This document shows positions 5,577-5,737 of a stretch of DNA of 5,737 nucleotides, piece after piece (positions within the stretch are counted from its first letter, which is position 1; every line of letters begins with the position of its first letter). Below the pieces are notes generated by a model. It made no database searches. It worked only from the letters and a program-made list of their open reading frames with translations, and was not told where the DNA came from. The DNA is from Candidatus Aenigmatarchaeota archaeon (GTDB lineage: Archaea > Aenigmatarchaeota > Aenigmatarchaeia > Aenigmatarchaeales > Aenigmatarchaeaceae), in NCBI GenBank assembly GCA_011773475.1, contig WVXN01000013.1, positions 1 to 5,737 on the forward strand, given 5' to 3'. The position numbers were made by a program, and so were the translations under genes.

Positions 5577-5588
5577 TATTTATAAATA
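5577..5588. promoter_or_regulatory. Palindromic TATA element in the divergent intergenic region
   Basis: TATTTATAAATA is a perfect inverted repeat and a good archaeal TATA box on either strand. For the histone on the minus strand it places transcription start close to the ATG (about position 5557). For the plus-strand secreted-protein gene it would give a leader of about 30 nt. The upstream purines AAGAA on the plus-strand side are a weak BRE candidate. A second AT-rich TATA-like string (TTTAAAA near 5598) could serve the plus-strand gene instead. Confidence 0.6.
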
Positions 5589-5628
5589 TGCTCATAATTT
5601 AAAAAGCTTACAATTCAAGAATAGAATA

Positions 5629-5634
5629 GATGAT
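5629..5634 (+). promoter_or_regulatory. Shine-Dalgarno-like site for the secreted-protein gene
   Basis: GATGAT, followed by AAA and the ATG at 5638, has the same spacing as the GGTGAT sites of cdc48 and DUF3467 with one mismatch. It supports a leadered mRNA and this start codon. Confidence 0.45.
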
Positions 5635-5637
5635 AAA

Positions 5638-5737
5638 ATGAGAAAAACCGGTTTTTCAAGAATTCTGCTTTTTTCCTTATTTTTAGTGATGTTACTATCA
5701 CAGAGAGGATACGCTGAACCTCTTTGGTCTGGTAATG
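5638..5737 (+). CDS. Secreted protein, N-terminal fragment with Sec signal peptide
   Basis: Only the first 33 codons lie in the window; the frame is open to the edge. The translation shows a textbook Sec signal peptide: a basic n-region (MRKTGFSR), a hydrophobic core at about residues 9-20 (ILLFSLFLVMLL), and a polar c-region ending G-Y-A at 24-26 before EPLWSGN. Cleavage is likely after Ala26. There is no lipobox Cys in the visible part, so export or later membrane anchoring is expected rather than lipoprotein attachment. The mature protein cannot be identified from the seven visible residues. It is divergent from the histone gene and shares its short promoter region. Confidence 0.7.
   Translation, partial: MRKTGFSRILLFSLFLVMLLSQRGYAEPLWSGN

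Overview
The window looks archaeal. It encodes an HMf-type histone, a two-ring Cdc48/VCP ATPase with both N subdomains, a short archaeal pilin-type N-terminus, GGTGAT ribosome-binding sites and AT-rich TATA-like promoters. Arg is almost always AGA and base composition is strongly AT-rich. I cannot place the lineage from the sequence alone; a small-genome DPANN-type archaeon is a guess.

Layout. Positions 1 to 5339 hold seven tightly packed plus-strand genes: the 3' end of an unrecognised gene, a MazG-like pyrophosphohydrolase, a NUDT15-like NUDIX hydrolase, Cdc48, a DUF3467 protein, a small HExxH putative metalloprotease, and a pilin-like membrane-anchored LamG/ConA-like surface protein. Junctions are ATGA overlaps or gaps of 0 to 8 nt, so most or all of the run is probably co-transcribed. 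A histone gene converges on the last of these genes and shares its stop region (TTAA). An 83-nt divergent intergenic region with a palindromic TATA element separates the histone from a truncated gene for a secreted protein at the right edge. No stretch longer than 300 nt lacks a gene.

How the genes fit together. MazG plus NUDIX suggests nucleotide-pool sanitation. Cdc48, DUF3467 and the HExxH protein form the most interesting block. The three proteins belong to unrelated families, yet all end in exactly the same four residues, Arg-Tyr-Ile-Gly. The codons differ only at synonymous positions and the tail is absent from the other complete proteins in the window. This suggests a shared C-terminal short linear motif, either a docking tag or a recognition tag, linking an unfoldase, a small accessory protein and a candidate protease into one undescribed protein quality-control or remodelling system. 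That functional reading is inference; the shared tail itself is directly visible.
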